A DNA stretch of 33,502 nt from a virus (IMGVR_UViG_3300044644_000442:1-33502), one strand, 5' to 3'; positions 26,801 through 33,257 are shown, counted from the first letter of the stretch. Notes: a model not told the origin generated them from the letters alone. Program-made: numbers and translations.

Positions 26801-27363
26801 ACTGTTAACTGACGGCCTGCCCACTGAGTATTTTTACCCCAGTTAATAAGTTGTCCAGCGCCATCCTGGATTACCTTATTCATGATCTGTAGTTCTTGTC
26901 TTGCTATGGCGGTTTTATTTTTTATTTCATCAAGCCCTCGTGGAACGTGCACGTTGAACTGCATAAGTCCTTGTGCGTTTCTGCCTAGCGGTTGTAATAT
27001 TGAGTTTTGTAGGGCTACTTGTTGCTTTGCTAAATCCCTTATAAGTCCACCAGATTGCTGTGCATGCTGTCTAAAGGTATTAAAATATTGATTTAATTTA
27101 AGTTTGCCACCATCAAGGTTTTTACCAAATTTTTCAACATCTGATTGTAGACTTACAAAGTGTGTGGAGTATTGTCCTGTGCTTCTTAGTGTGTCTGAAA
27201 ATGAACGATTCATTACAGCAATTTGATTTGCCAACATCTTGTTTGAGTTGGCTAACTGCTCTTGTAATTTAGATAGGCTAGAAGTAACCCTATGCACATC
27301 GGCAATAAGGGCTGAGAAGTCGGCATTAGCGACTATTCGTGTACTGATTGTTTCTTCAGCCAT
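20881..27363 (-). CDS. Tail tape measure protein
   Basis: 2160 residues, the largest gene. It sets tail length and is ejected ahead of the DNA. N-terminal coiled coil at 1-130. A TP901-type tape measure domain lies near 200-470 (EISSAMGVSFKETIGLAADI, AMREGGINASEGANALKSAL). A hydrophobic stretch lies near 536-570 (VLALAGGFTAVIGPVIMLTG), another Gly/Met-rich one near 1300-1335, and one near 1385-1412. Glycine-linked 'GGVVY...TVPAMLTPGEYVI' motifs near 907-941 and a related GGMVY near 1265 flank an unexplained ~300-residue segment. A long coiled coil lies near 1690-1875, and the C-terminus has LGGPVTPGRKYLV and a final amphipathic helix. At about 0.15 nm per residue, the usual rule, the tail would be roughly 320 nm. 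The start ATG at 27363 lies 13 bases after AAGGAG in the chaperone gene's end. Confidence 0.95.
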   Translation of the reverse strand: MAEETISTRIVANADFSALIADVHRVTSSLSKLQEQLANSNKMLANQIAVMNRSFSDTLRSTGQYSTHFVSLQSDVEKFGKNLDGGKLKLNQYFNTFRQHAQQSGGLIRDLAKQQVALQNSILQPLGRNAQGLMQFNVHVPRGLDEIKNKTAIARQELQIMNKVIQDGAGQLINWGKNTQWAGRQLTVGLTVPLVAFGAQAAKAFREADQELVRLTKVYGDVAGTSAAELGRVRDDVSKTAKEISSAMGVSFKETIGLAADIAATGKTGDELLGSIKETTRLAVLGEVDRQEAMKATLAIQSAFKQNTDELSQSINFLNAVENQTSTTLNDLVEAIPKAGPVIQGLGGSVQDLALYLTAMREGGINASEGANALKSALASLINPTDVAVGKFQTLGIDLLSIVNDNAGNLTGTLMELQGALDRLNPLQKQQAIEQLFGKFQFSRLNALFENLGREGSQTLQVLDLMKASTGELASVADRELAAVTESASGKYRRAIESLRASLAEVGEQFLQINTVLIKVIDKVVQFANNLPGPVKQVLALAGGFTAVIGPVIMLTGVLANFFGYILKGIFHMKAFFKGGEGWKYLTPEMLAAEKAGRLVEQSFYSDAKAAAVLKQALGNLIDEFSILEAKAKAGAMSVNPAVSTMAGNLVMAAGGSRVVDPNHPLAGTMGTRASSHMVPRSGMTDQQRMQQTMFGMVPGSIPVNQKIGQNPQIYMNEQLPNVPGLTTVGGVSTGIVSGEAARWHAMMATLGMQSKAEIENLKRTIAATGTVSKEFMMQFDDILPAVNVLTNNAAKESALIVAELRAGKMNLDAARAKIVALNLETERLIAATVQAQATAMGRTINPTMVPTLNQPVVDPTGKSNMRELFKKGKTRDFINKIAGTLGVRTSGAGYNVETTIPKKFAMGGVVYRQNGSDGPEFAPMGTDTVPAMLTPGEYVINAKAAKNFGGLLEAINNGASPDAVVEDIVSKYPKPVDRSQFEGAHASGFDFEGNKLPSQTGSQVGSSGVSLDPRTRALTQAFPNDAIFQTKDKNILRISKIINQLMKEGQKGSTKGALLQALRQAMRTGVLFEDLPVTNNQVRRSLYKAMLSTIKQLPSGNRIDDAVFANVYRSAIERVSGTLSPADGILLRKSIGIASLPQDIRIDSRAFRAMAPENLPVMTIDEARAATEVGGKTWYNTGKTKSGKTGKTAVHIRPSENFSMSARSGDTFLQKPRDTKSMMMGAANKINSALRFVQRGRKVIGPDQRSIDLTNKWRRGYSDGGMVYMANGGMVPKVQYFQDGSDGAVKPSMMGSGMAASFGGMGLMAAGSMVGGGAGQVMSSAGMAMSFMPMLQMIPKVNVQLSTMQKKLIEPIGPLNRLNAGFLGKAKSLTGLSKAFGPVLRGLSLLTRAFSPIGIALTATIFGVKKLIEIYKDQQEAQRVNRLEFGMSAETIKKAGYSMTDYGANIKKAIEDAKALQERNKMLYESMFQANIPIKMTIAEYKKLREETKKKMPDLIELFNQKGNSDVATVAARLKAQFMSLGDNVETATAKVYALMAQSNKAQLAAGAIGTKGFASIKTAVDAAVASAGSFDDAMAKGDAKAAADSLMVTFEGIGNAIKDNAKTNKLEFGDSMDQILKKMATTGKGQVAINQSVLSELKKQNPELAKILNSTDTATSAWAKYQLALQGVNLDLQTLSGEAATAALKLQSLVVANTTTTLKNTAGIKEQYTKYEGLQKRIKDLQKASQGQSAKQQIDSRKVIEGLNEQIKKIKDAADAKIKALRAQSQAENDNLELQKLQLEYQEAIARGDQDAAARSQIAIQQLTNQVQSKKAEDSIIAKAELEIKPLQDQIDKLGKKNQELADKAALAGESLSKLQGQASTLKEKLDGLEKSVSAAAFNKLLYKALGLEYTGSSQEKTDLAGVESFNTELGGPKSVDKVIPKGAKARHRIPETFSDVKGGAKDLVDSISSGLQNGVNAKEVNIYTDKLAGSGGTSLGGRTKEAPLMVATNSAYSLKSDGELSDTAEKQIISQNKLEKGQFFKYNGITYEVLKTGWGFGDRAKPVGRSLGGPVTPGRKYLVNDRINALGKQQEVFMPTMPGMIKPNIDTAFNIPSQQNVKMPGISNSPNSNNTYNIDIELNGTNITVDDVMKSMEAKMKLVGATLGRPVNVGGKY

Positions 27364-27373
27364 TTACTATATT

Positions 27374-28038
27374 CTACTCCTTAGTGTATCCTAGTCCTTC
27401 GCCAATTCCAAAACCAGCTTGTGCTGCGAATCTTCCTTGTAGTGAAACAACGTCATTGGGATTAGCATGTATTCCTGCCGCTCTCAATTCTATTTCTTCA
27501 AAACTAGAACCTTCCTTGCTATCATCTTCATACTCACCTAAATCTACTCCCTTTAAAGATGCTAGGAACTTTCTTTCTCCGTGTTCCCTTTTCTTTAAAG
27601 CTTTAAGAGTAGCTATAAGTTCTGGCATTGATAGATTTTCTTCAAGTTCATCGTAATTTCTCCAATGTCCTAAAAGAAAAAGCTCTCCTTCTAATGCGGC
27701 TAAATCTAGTTCTGACCAGCCAGAACCGCTGCCGCTAGAAGGTTTGGGTCGTCAAGTTTAATTCCTCCGCAAACTTCAAGAATGCGATTCATTGTTGGAA
27801 CATCGATTGCATCTTCAAATGCTTCTCTGTCTGCTACCAAATCTGGTAACTGTTTTTCTAGTGCAATTGCACAAGCATCAATTAGGATGTTTAGAGTTTC
27901 GTCTTCTGTCTGAGACTCACTAGTCTTTTTAATTGCGATCATGAACTTACGAAGTTCTTTAATTGAAAGTGGCTTAAGCTTTACGGTCTGTCCGTTTTGT
28001 AGCTGTACCTCTTCTACGTCATATACTGTTGTTGCCAA
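27374..28038 (-). CDS. Tail assembly chaperone, long form (gpGT-like, -1 frameshift product)
   Basis: Product of ribosomes that read the short form to the CCCAAAC slip site (27748-27742), shift back one base and continue in the -1 frame to the stop at 27374. The result is about 221 residues: 99 from the short form plus 122 new ones. The new part begins with a Ser/Gly linker, then WSELDLAALEGELF and a charged helix, ending GIGEGLGYTKE. The -1 frame is open across the entire junction, and coding-like sequence upstream of its first ATG (27628) shows it is not an independent gene. Such long forms recruit the tape measure protein, whose gene follows immediately. Confidence 0.85.
27706..28038 (-). 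CDS. Tail assembly chaperone, short form (gpG-like)
   Basis: 110-residue helical protein (VQLQNGQTVKLKPLSIKELR, then ESQTEDETLNILIDACAIAL), of the size and position of gpG-type chaperones that coat the tape measure protein before tube assembly. The start codon is TTG at 28038, with a strong AGGAGG 7 bases upstream. It ends at TAG after GQN unless the ribosome slips at codons 98-99. It has its own promoter after the terminator that follows the major tail gene. Confidence 0.88.
   Translation of the reverse strand: MATTVYDVEEVQLQNGQTVKLKPLSIKELRKFMIAIKKTSESQTEDETLNILIDACAIALEKQLPDLVADREAFEDAIDVPTMNRILEVCGGIKLDDPNLLAAAVLAGQN
27709..27748 (-). other. Programmed -1 ribosomal frameshift site
   Basis: The heptamer CCCAAAC (27748-27742) sits in register as C-CCA-AAC, a canonical X-XXY-YYZ slip site, 10 codons before the 0-frame stop. 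A 6-bp stem GTTCTG/CAGAAC with six-base loop (27726-27709) lies 15 bases downstream. That spacing is longer than usual, and the stem is weak, so its part in stimulation is uncertain. Confidence 0.85.
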
Positions 28039-28068
28039 TTTAGGTCCTCCTAGGATCTATTCATAATC

Positions 28069-28097
28069 ATTATACTAAAAAGAATATACTAATACAA
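28069..28097 (-). promoter_or_regulatory. Probable promoter for the tail chaperone / tape measure genes
   Basis: TATAAT (28074-28069 on the minus strand) with TTGTAT (28097-28092) 17 bases upstream, three of six -35 matches and no extended TG. The start would be near 28062, giving a 24-base leader with the AGGAGG site. It lies right behind the terminator of the major tail gene. Confidence 0.5.
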
Positions 28098-28099
28098 AC

Positions 28100-28129
28100 G
28101 TAAAACCCCCAATAAATTGGGGGTTTTAC
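28100..28129 (-). terminator. Terminator after the major tail protein gene
   Basis: A perfect 11-bp inverted repeat, GTAAAACCCCC / GGGGGTTTTAC, with an eight-base loop. On the minus strand G5 is followed by TTTT then AC, so the U-run is short and release may be partial. It would make the major tail transcript more abundant than the distal one. The symmetric stem also protects the 3' end. Confidence 0.78.
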
Positions 28130-28153
28130 AGACTAGCTAATAAATTAAATCTA

Positions 28154-28876
28154 TTATGCTGATGCTACCAAGACACGGTCAATAATCTTACCGTATTCAG
28201 ATCCTGCATAAGCAGCATCTGGTAGAAGACGGAATGTTACTGGGAATGTGGTTGGGGTTGTACGAGCAAGTGAGAATTGTGACTGTTGTACTGACAATAC
28301 ACGACGTGCATAATATACACGCTCAGATGATGTTGATGAAGCTGTTGGAGCTTGACCAACTGCAATTAGCTGACGCTCTGTTGGGGCTGCACCAAGTGCA
28401 CCTGCCTCAAGACCGAGTGTCTTAACGTTTGCTGCTCCAGTCAGACCATTGTCTGCTAGAGTTGATGCTGCCTGTCCAAATACTGTTGCAATGTTCTCAA
28501 GAGTACCTTCTGACATTTCTGTTGCGATCATAACTTCCATCGCAGACTTGAACAACTTAGCTGTATCAAGCAACTGATCTACAGTTACTGAATCGTATGT
28601 TGGGTTGTATGTAATTTGAAGACCATTGTTAGTAAAACCAACGTTACGGTATCCAAAAGTTCCTGCAGTCTGATCAACAGCGTTTAGTGTTGTTGTGTAT
28701 GATTCTCCAGATGAAAATGCTGGAACTCTGATTGATGATCCAGATGCTGAAGCTGGGAATTTAACTCCTGCTTCTGCGTTCGCTTGGTAATCTGAGTCGT
28801 TAATGTCAATATTTGACAAGAACAACGGAGATGCACCTACGAGAATATTTTTAGCATTACCTACGGATTGTGCCAT
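28154..28876 (-). CDS. Major tail protein (tail tube subunit)
   Basis: 240-residue beta-rich protein, the likely tube subunit, between the tail terminator candidate and the tail chaperones as in most siphoviruses. Typical features are the N-terminal NILVGASPLFLSNIDINDSD, the strand FGYRNVGFTNNGLQITYNPT, a helix around LLDTAKLFKSAMEVMIATEM, and the terminal strands TPTTFPVTFRLLPDA and GKIIDRVLVASA. The ATG at 28876 has the strongest ribosome binding site in the window, AGGAGGTAAG. High expression also fits the terminator behind it. Confidence 0.88.
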   Translation of the reverse strand: MAQSVGNAKNILVGASPLFLSNIDINDSDYQANAEAGVKFPASASGSSIRVPAFSSGESYTTTLNAVDQTAGTFGYRNVGFTNNGLQITYNPTYDSVTVDQLLDTAKLFKSAMEVMIATEMSEGTLENIATVFGQAASTLADNGLTGAANVKTLGLEAGALGAAPTERQLIAVGQAPTASSTSSERVYYARRVLSVQQSQFSLARTTPTTFPVTFRLLPDAAYAGSEYGKIIDRVLVASA

Positions 28877-28994
28877 AGTTTTCTTACCTCCTATATTTCA
28901 ATATATATATATATGTTAAAATCTTAAATTAAAGCTGGCTAGGCTTCTTTCCTCTTAGGATAAGTTTATTCCATAACGGGTAAAAAGGCAAACC
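28877..28994. other. Intergenic region before the major tail gene
   Basis: 118 bases without a gene. It contains an AT-rich leader with (AT)7 and the strong ribosome binding site of the major tail gene, and two weak inverted repeats (GGGT...ACCC near 28978-28993 and TCCT...AGGA near 28951-28961). I see no convincing promoter or complete terminator. Confidence 0.5.
28901..28914. repeat. (AT)7 microsatellite in the major tail leader
   Basis: Seven perfect AT units just upstream of the AGGAGG site. This would keep the mRNA leader unstructured and the ribosome binding site open. Such tracts can vary in length between isolates. Confidence 0.8.
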
Positions 28995-29507
28995 CTAAAG
29001 GAACCTACCCACCGAATCTGTGATCCTTGAATACTTGACCTCTAATATGACCTCTGCTGAAAAGAATCCTTGAAGTTCTTCTGAAGGGGCCGTTGGGGAG
29101 ATATCTGCTACCCAAATAGTATGAAATTTAAATTTATTTGATAGGTCTGTCCATTTATTTATATCTCTAGCAGACTCGTCCATTCTCCTAAATTCATCTG
29201 TCATATAGTTTCGAATCTCGTTTATATCTGATACAGACGTTGAGTATATGGTGAATAGTATCTGCTCACAGCAAATTAGCCAGTTGTCCTCGTAGGACAT
29301 ACCTATCTTGTCGTAGACTATATGCTTTTTGCCGCTCAAGAACTGATTCATTTCAGCTGCTTGTTGAACTGGGATAATTGGGACAATATTCTCATTTAGA
29401 TTATCTGACCAATAGTCCTCTTCGTCAAATATATTACGAGTATAAAGTTCTTTCCATAGATACTTACGAAGTTCTAGCATTGCATCTAGCTTATAGTTAG
29501 CCGTCAC
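28995..29507 (-). CDS. Tail terminator / tail completion protein candidate
   Basis: 170 residues, alpha/beta. The gene sits directly before the major tail gene, the usual place for gpU/gp17-type tail terminators. Segments MNQFLSGKKHIVYDKIG, ICCEQILFTIYSTSVSDINE, IRNYMTDEFRRMDESARDIN and the C-terminal FFSAEVILEVKYSR suit the fold (two helices against a sheet). The start is GTG at 29507 in a GTGA overlap with the gene before, behind a perfect GGAGGTG site. Confidence 0.65.
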   Translation of the reverse strand: MTANYKLDAMLELRKYLWKELYTRNIFDEEDYWSDNLNENIVPIIPVQQAAEMNQFLSGKKHIVYDKIGMSYEDNWLICCEQILFTIYSTSVSDINEIRNYMTDEFRRMDESARDINKWTDLSNKFKFHTIWVADISPTAPSEELQGFFSAEVILEVKYSRITDSVGRFL

Positions 29508-30286
29508 ATTGCACCTCCAAATGAAGCCGCCAATGCGGCATCTGCTTGAGATCTAATTAAATTTGGTGAAAAAGAATACTGAACTTTTTTAATATTAGAA
29601 GGAACTCTAAGCGCCTTGCTCATGCTCGAATTAAATATTCTTTGAAACCCAGAGTTTTTAATTGAAGCATTAACTAAGTTACCGCTAAAAAATCTTGAGT
29701 GAGCCAAAGTAAATTGATTAGTTGAGCCAGACCCGCCAGGTCGTCTAACTGTTACAGATTTGCCTTTAGGCATAAACACTGTTTCTCCATCTATTTCAAA
29801 GACTAAACGCTCTGCATTTTTAGGTCTAATAACCAAAGGTTTTCCTGCTTCCATAACTGAAGCCTTGTTTGCAAACATATGTCTACGTTTTCCACTCGCA
29901 CCAGGAACCATAGATCTTGATGGCAAAAACTCGTAGTTTAGTCTAAATGATAATCCGTCTTCTGATATTTTATTTAATTTAAAAAGTCTTGCGGTCTTAT
30001 TTCCAGTTTTTTTCCATTCATAAACATGATGCAAGGATTTAGGTTTTGACCTTGCCAAGGCATCTATATAATTTCCAAAGTCTAAGTTTATCTGATCAAA
30101 TATTGTTTTTGTAAACAATGCCTTGAATTGAGCATTCGTTGTAAGCTTGGACAATACTGCTGCTTCATAATACACATATGCCGATACCTGAGCTACTGTG
30201 CTATCTTTTAAGGGTCCGCTTTGATTTGCGTACATCATTCTTTCGAGTCCGCTTGCTGCTTGAACCAACATTCCGCTATTGTCCAA
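29504..30286 (-). CDS. Neck / tail-completion protein (HK97 gp10-like position)
   Basis: 260 residues. An N-terminal helical region with VAQVSAYVYYEAAVLSKLTT is followed by basic, beta-rich segments (LHHVYEWKKTGNKTARLFKL, RLVFEIDGETVFMPKGKSVT) and a helical C-terminus. Its place between the head-closure and tail terminator candidates suggests a role in joining tail to head. The start appears to be TTG at 30286 with GGAGAA 8 bases upstream. An ATG at 30271 is the alternative and has a poorer site. No enzymatic motif. Confidence 0.62.
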   Translation of the reverse strand: MDNSGMLVQAASGLERMMYANQSGPLKDSTVAQVSAYVYYEAAVLSKLTTNAQFKALFTKTIFDQINLDFGNYIDALARSKPKSLHHVYEWKKTGNKTARLFKLNKISEDGLSFRLNYEFLPSRSMVPGASGKRRHMFANKASVMEAGKPLVIRPKNAERLVFEIDGETVFMPKGKSVTVRRPGGSGSTNQFTLAHSRFFSGNLVNASIKNSGFQRIFNSSMSKALRVPSNIKKVQYSFSPNLIRSQADAALAASFGGAM

Positions 30287-30704
30287 TTTGCTGGTTCTCC
30301 GATCTCTTCATAGATGAGTTATATGCAATCACACGACCAAACGGATCTGTGACTGGAGTTGTTCCCATAACCTCAAATACTGTTGGAGTCTCATTTGGAT
30401 AATTGATTTCATTCCAAATGGTGTTGCCTTCTGAGTCTCTAATGTTTGTAACTTTTTCTCTGGCAGTTAATTTCTCTGCTGTTCTAACTTGAACAACCTG
30501 ATCGTTTAAATACTTATTTGAAAATATCTGCTTATCGCTAGAGCGGGTAGTAGCAGAGTTGCTAATAACTCCTTTAACGTGGCAGGGAACAGTTTTATAA
30601 AAATTCCATTCTCTGACTATTGCCCCTGTGTCGGTATCTTGAATCTCAGACTGTCTATATACATCCAAGTTCATAGACAAGACAGAGTCTACGATGCTAT
30701 TCAT
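30276..30704 (-). CDS. Head-closure / stopper-like protein
   Basis: 142-residue beta-barrel-like protein (MNLDVYRQSEIQDTDTGAIV, EWNFYKTVPCHVKGV, TPTVFEVMGTTPVTDPFGRV). The D-x-y-R-x-s opening and a strand pattern of small SH3-like barrels fit head-closure (gp16-type) proteins. This is supported by its position after the adaptor. It is coupled by TAATG to the adaptor gene and overlaps the next gene by 11 bases. Confidence 0.6.
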   Translation of the reverse strand: MNSIVDSVLSMNLDVYRQSEIQDTDTGAIVREWNFYKTVPCHVKGVISNSATTRSSDKQIFSNKYLNDQVVQVRTAEKLTAREKVTNIRDSEGNTIWNEINYPNETPTVFEVMGTTPVTDPFGRVIAYNSSMKRSENQQIGQ

Positions 30705-31690
30705 TATATAATCTCTGCTTTAGCTGTTAAGACGTAATCTGCTAATAGGTTGTCTGCATATGCATTACCTGTTCCAGTGTAGGCATCTCCTGTATATTCA
30801 AAGTCCCAGTCAAATGTAGATATGTTCTTTACGTATTTGTTTCTCCACATTGTATCTTTAGAGAAGTAGTCTTTCATTAATTCTGCTGCCGCTTGTTCTA
30901 CATTCTCAGGAACAGAGCTCCATCCAAATCTTGCTTGAACTTTATAAGGAATACCAGACTGGAATATTCCAGAGTAATCATGAATGCTTGGAGGCACCAT
31001 TCCGTTTGCGATATAGACAGCGTTGTCTAGTGTGCTAGACCTGTCAACTCTAAGACCAAATTTTGTTTCAGATATATTTACTGCTAATCCCCAGTTGTTG
31101 ACTGCTGGGCTAGACAAATTATCTATAAGTAAAATATCTTTTACAAATAGCTTTTGCAAAGAGTTGATCTTGGCAGGAAGTGGTAGAGTATCTGACTCAT
31201 ATCCGTATACAACATACACGTCATCATACAAATAAAAGTATTGACCAGTATATCCTTCAATTTGTTTACGAGCATATTTCTCTGCTTTAAGTAAATCTGA
31301 GTATGACTTATATCCTGGGTCAGATGAATCTGACGCAAAGCCCATATCTTGAATATGATTAAAATCAACGTAAGGAGTTACAACAAAAACGTCTTCAGTT
31401 TTAACAACAGATGTTCCGCTAACTGCATACTCCCACTTAAGTCTTAAAGTTCTGTTTCTGTCAGTATATGCATAAGGGACGTTAATTGTATATGTTCCTG
31501 GATTGTTTTCATCCAGGGTTGATGTAATTGTTGTCAAAAGCGTGGTCGAAGCAATCGCAGGACTTACTGCTGGATCATTTGTTACGTCATAAATTTTGAC
31601 AACTGGTGCAGAGGTTGCGTCTGCAACATCTCCGTTCCAGAACACTTTATGTGTTACTGGAGATTGTGAACCTACTAATACTTCTGCCAT
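30704..31690 (-). CDS. Head-tail adaptor with N-terminal Ig-like domain
   Basis: 328 residues. Residues 1-110 form an Ig-like beta-sandwich (THKVFWNGDVADATSAPVVK, NPGTYTINVPYAYTDRNRTL, LKWEYAVSGT). The following part (HIQDMGFASDSSDPGYKSYS, AEKYARKQIEGYTGQYFYLY) and the helix VPENVEQAAAELMKDYFSKD suit an adaptor (gp15/gp6-type) that binds the portal ring. The Ig-like part is unusual for adaptors and may be exposed at the neck. No ribosome binding site is seen in the 14-base gap upstream, so reinitiation from the gene before is likely. Confidence 0.65.
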   Translation of the reverse strand: MAEVLVGSQSPVTHKVFWNGDVADATSAPVVKIYDVTNDPAVSPAIASTTLLTTITSTLDENNPGTYTINVPYAYTDRNRTLRLKWEYAVSGTSVVKTEDVFVVTPYVDFNHIQDMGFASDSSDPGYKSYSDLLKAEKYARKQIEGYTGQYFYLYDDVYVVYGYESDTLPLPAKINSLQKLFVKDILLIDNLSSPAVNNWGLAVNISETKFGLRVDRSSTLDNAVYIANGMVPPSIHDYSGIFQSGIPYKVQARFGWSSVPENVEQAAAELMKDYFSKDTMWRNKYVKNISTFDWDFEYTGDAYTGTGNAYADNLLADYVLTAKAEII

Positions 31691-31704
31691 TTAAGAGGCG
31701 TAGA

Positions 31705-32100
31705 CTAGTTGTAGTACTCCTGGACTTCCCTTGGAGTTGCTAATCTAAAGCCCTCCTCCTTATCAAAAATTGCTTGCGCTGCTTCATTACTCATTGCAAT
31801 AAATGGGTGCTCTTTTGTGAACGTAAATCCCATAATATCATATCTAAAGTTATCTCTAGTCATTCTTACTAATACTGTGTTTTCTGGCTGTTCCGCCTTT
31901 GGATCAAACTTAGGCAGGATTTCTACGGTCATATCTTCTTCTTCCATCTTGTCCATGGTCTTGTTATATACAGACCAAGTTACGCCTTCTTCTGCGAGGG
32001 CGGCAATGATATCGGCCTTACTCTTTAGACCATCTGTATCAACTGCAAAATCTTCTGCAATCTTTTTTATCTCAGATACTTTTAATGTCTCAAATGACAT
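31705..32100 (-). CDS. Small protein with SAP/Rho-N-like N-terminus
   Basis: 131 residues. The N-terminal 3-40 (LKVSEIKKIAEDFAVDTDGL then KSKADIIAALAEEGV) matches the helix-extension-helix of SAP/Rho N-terminal domains, which bind nucleic acids. The C-terminal part is beta-rich (NTVLVRMTRDNFRYDIMGFT) with a final helix. Between the capsid gene and the adaptor, it may be a head protein contacting packaged DNA or a decoration protein. It has its own promoter and an AGGAGA site. Confidence 0.7.
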   Translation of the reverse strand: MSFETLKVSEIKKIAEDFAVDTDGLKSKADIIAALAEEGVTWSVYNKTMDKMEEEDMTVEILPKFDPKAEQPENTVLVRMTRDNFRYDIMGFTFTKEHPFIAMSNEAAQAIFDKEEGFRLATPREVQEYYN

Positions 32101-32127
32101 ATATATCTCCTATTTCTACTCTAAACA

Positions 32128-32156
32128 ATTATAGCATTACTAAATTAAAATGAAAA
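32128..32156 (-). promoter_or_regulatory. Extended -10 promoter after the capsid gene terminator
   Basis: TGCTATAAT on the minus strand (32136-32128) is a perfect extended -10. A 17-base spacer leads to TTTTCA (32156-32151), four of six -35 matches, built from the T-run of the capsid gene terminator. The start would be near 32121, 21 bases before the ATG at 32100. Confidence 0.62.
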
Positions 32157-32186
32157 GCCCCCCAAAAATTAATTCAGGGGGCTTTT
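32153..32186 (-). terminator. Terminator after the major capsid protein gene
   Basis: Minus-strand AAAAGCCCCC (32186-32177) pairs with GGGGGCTTTT (32162-32153) around a 14-base AU-rich loop, followed by CATTTTAATTT. The T-run is part of the stem, so termination may be incomplete. It resembles the hairpin after the major tail gene. Confidence 0.8.
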
Positions 32187-32207
32187 AGCAGATCTAAATC
32201 CTATTAA

Positions 32208-33257
32208 TTAGGAAGCAATCTTAACGTCTTTAACAACTACCCATGCGTCTGCCTGCTCGATTTGAACGCCTACACGAGTATACATTGTGTACTCGATAGA
32301 GTCCTTACGTGGCTGGAAGAAACGATAGACGGTTACATCACGCTTGATACCAATAACTACGTTATTTGGGAATGTCAAGTGGATATCTCCGTGATCGCCA
32401 GTCTCGCCTGAATATGAACCATCCTGTGCTTCTTTTAGCATAGGAACTTCAACAATTGGAATACCAAATGCGAATGGTGCTACATATCCTGCTGGACCAC
32501 CAAGTCCTGGAGTTGCGCCACGGATAACGCTTGATGCGATATCTTGTGGGATTGTCTGGTTTGTTCCAATGCTGTTAGCATATAGGAAATCTTGGATTAG
32601 GTTTGAACCTACCAAGAAGCGAAGGTCGCCACGACGTTGCTTGTACTTACGTGGAAGTGCCTTTAGAGCCTTGTTGAAAAGCTCACGAGATACTCCTGCG
32701 CCTGCACCAGCTACAACGTGTCCGCTAGCCTTGGCCTTCTTTACAACGCCATCAAATGACTTGTATAGGTCATCGCTAGACAAAGATGTATTTCCGTTAA
32801 GGATTACGTCTTCAATATCGTTACCTGCTTGTGTTGCCATCAAACGGGCAATGTGATCTTCTAGATCTGGACCTTCAATATTGTCTTCTAAAGACTCAGT
32901 TGAAAGCTCCCAGTTCAAGCGAAGTTTCTTTGTTGAAAGAGAGATCTTTGAGAAAGTAACTGCTGCGTTTGAGCCAGTTGTATCTCCTTCTGTTGCGAGA
33001 GTCATAAGCTTCTCACCAACGGACATACGATCAATCTCTGCTGTATCGCTTCTCATTCTGACTGTACGTGCGACTTTTCCAATTACGGTTGCGTCGAACA
33101 TATAATCTAAAAAGCGGGCTGATTGTTCTGCGTTTAGAAGTCCACCGTTACCAGCTTCGCCAGCTACGTGTACTCCTGAAGCGCCAGTAGTTGAGGCAAA
33201 TGTCGCTGTTGCAGTTGTTCCTGCTGCGATTGCCTTCTCTAATGTTTCATTACTCAT
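32208..33257 (-). CDS. Major capsid protein, HK97 fold
   Basis: 349 residues. Visible are an N-terminal arm (MSNETLEKAIAAGTTATATF), the E-loop/P-domain region with TAEIDRMSVGEK and LSTKKLRLNWELSTESLEDN, the long spine helix (DLEDHIARLMATQAGNDIED), and the A-domain with FLVGSNLIQDFLYANS and GYVAPFAFGIPIVEVPML, ending IEYTMYTRVGVQIEQADAWV. All are usual for HK97-type capsid proteins. I chose the ATG at 33257 because GGTAGGTG lies at good spacing. The GTG at 33269 adds only four residues and would overlap that site. It sits between a protease/scaffold C-terminus and its own terminator, as a highly expressed gene should. Confidence 0.92.
   Translation of the reverse strand: MSNETLEKAIAAGTTATATFASTTGASGVHVAGEAGNGGLLNAEQSARFLDYMFDATVIGKVARTVRMRSDTAEIDRMSVGEKLMTLATEGDTTGSNAAVTFSKISLSTKKLRLNWELSTESLEDNIEGPDLEDHIARLMATQAGNDIEDVILNGNTSLSSDDLYKSFDGVVKKAKASGHVVAGAGAGVSRELFNKALKALPRKYKQRRGDLRFLVGSNLIQDFLYANSIGTNQTIPQDIASSVIRGATPGLGGPAGYVAPFAFGIPIVEVPMLKEAQDGSYSGETGDHGDIHLTFPNNVVIGIKRDVTVYRFFQPRKDSIEYTMYTRVGVQIEQADAWVVVKDVKIAS

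Noticed and set aside
27374-27628. A separate 84-residue gene starting at the ATG at 27628
   Set aside because: Coding-like sequence in this frame continues upstream to the CCCAAAC site without a stop. It is the -1 frame extension of the tail chaperone.
28901-28914. AT repeat as part of a larger repeat array or origin
   Set aside because: Only seven units, no flanking iterons or AT-rich unwinding region of useful size. Better explained as an unstructured leader.
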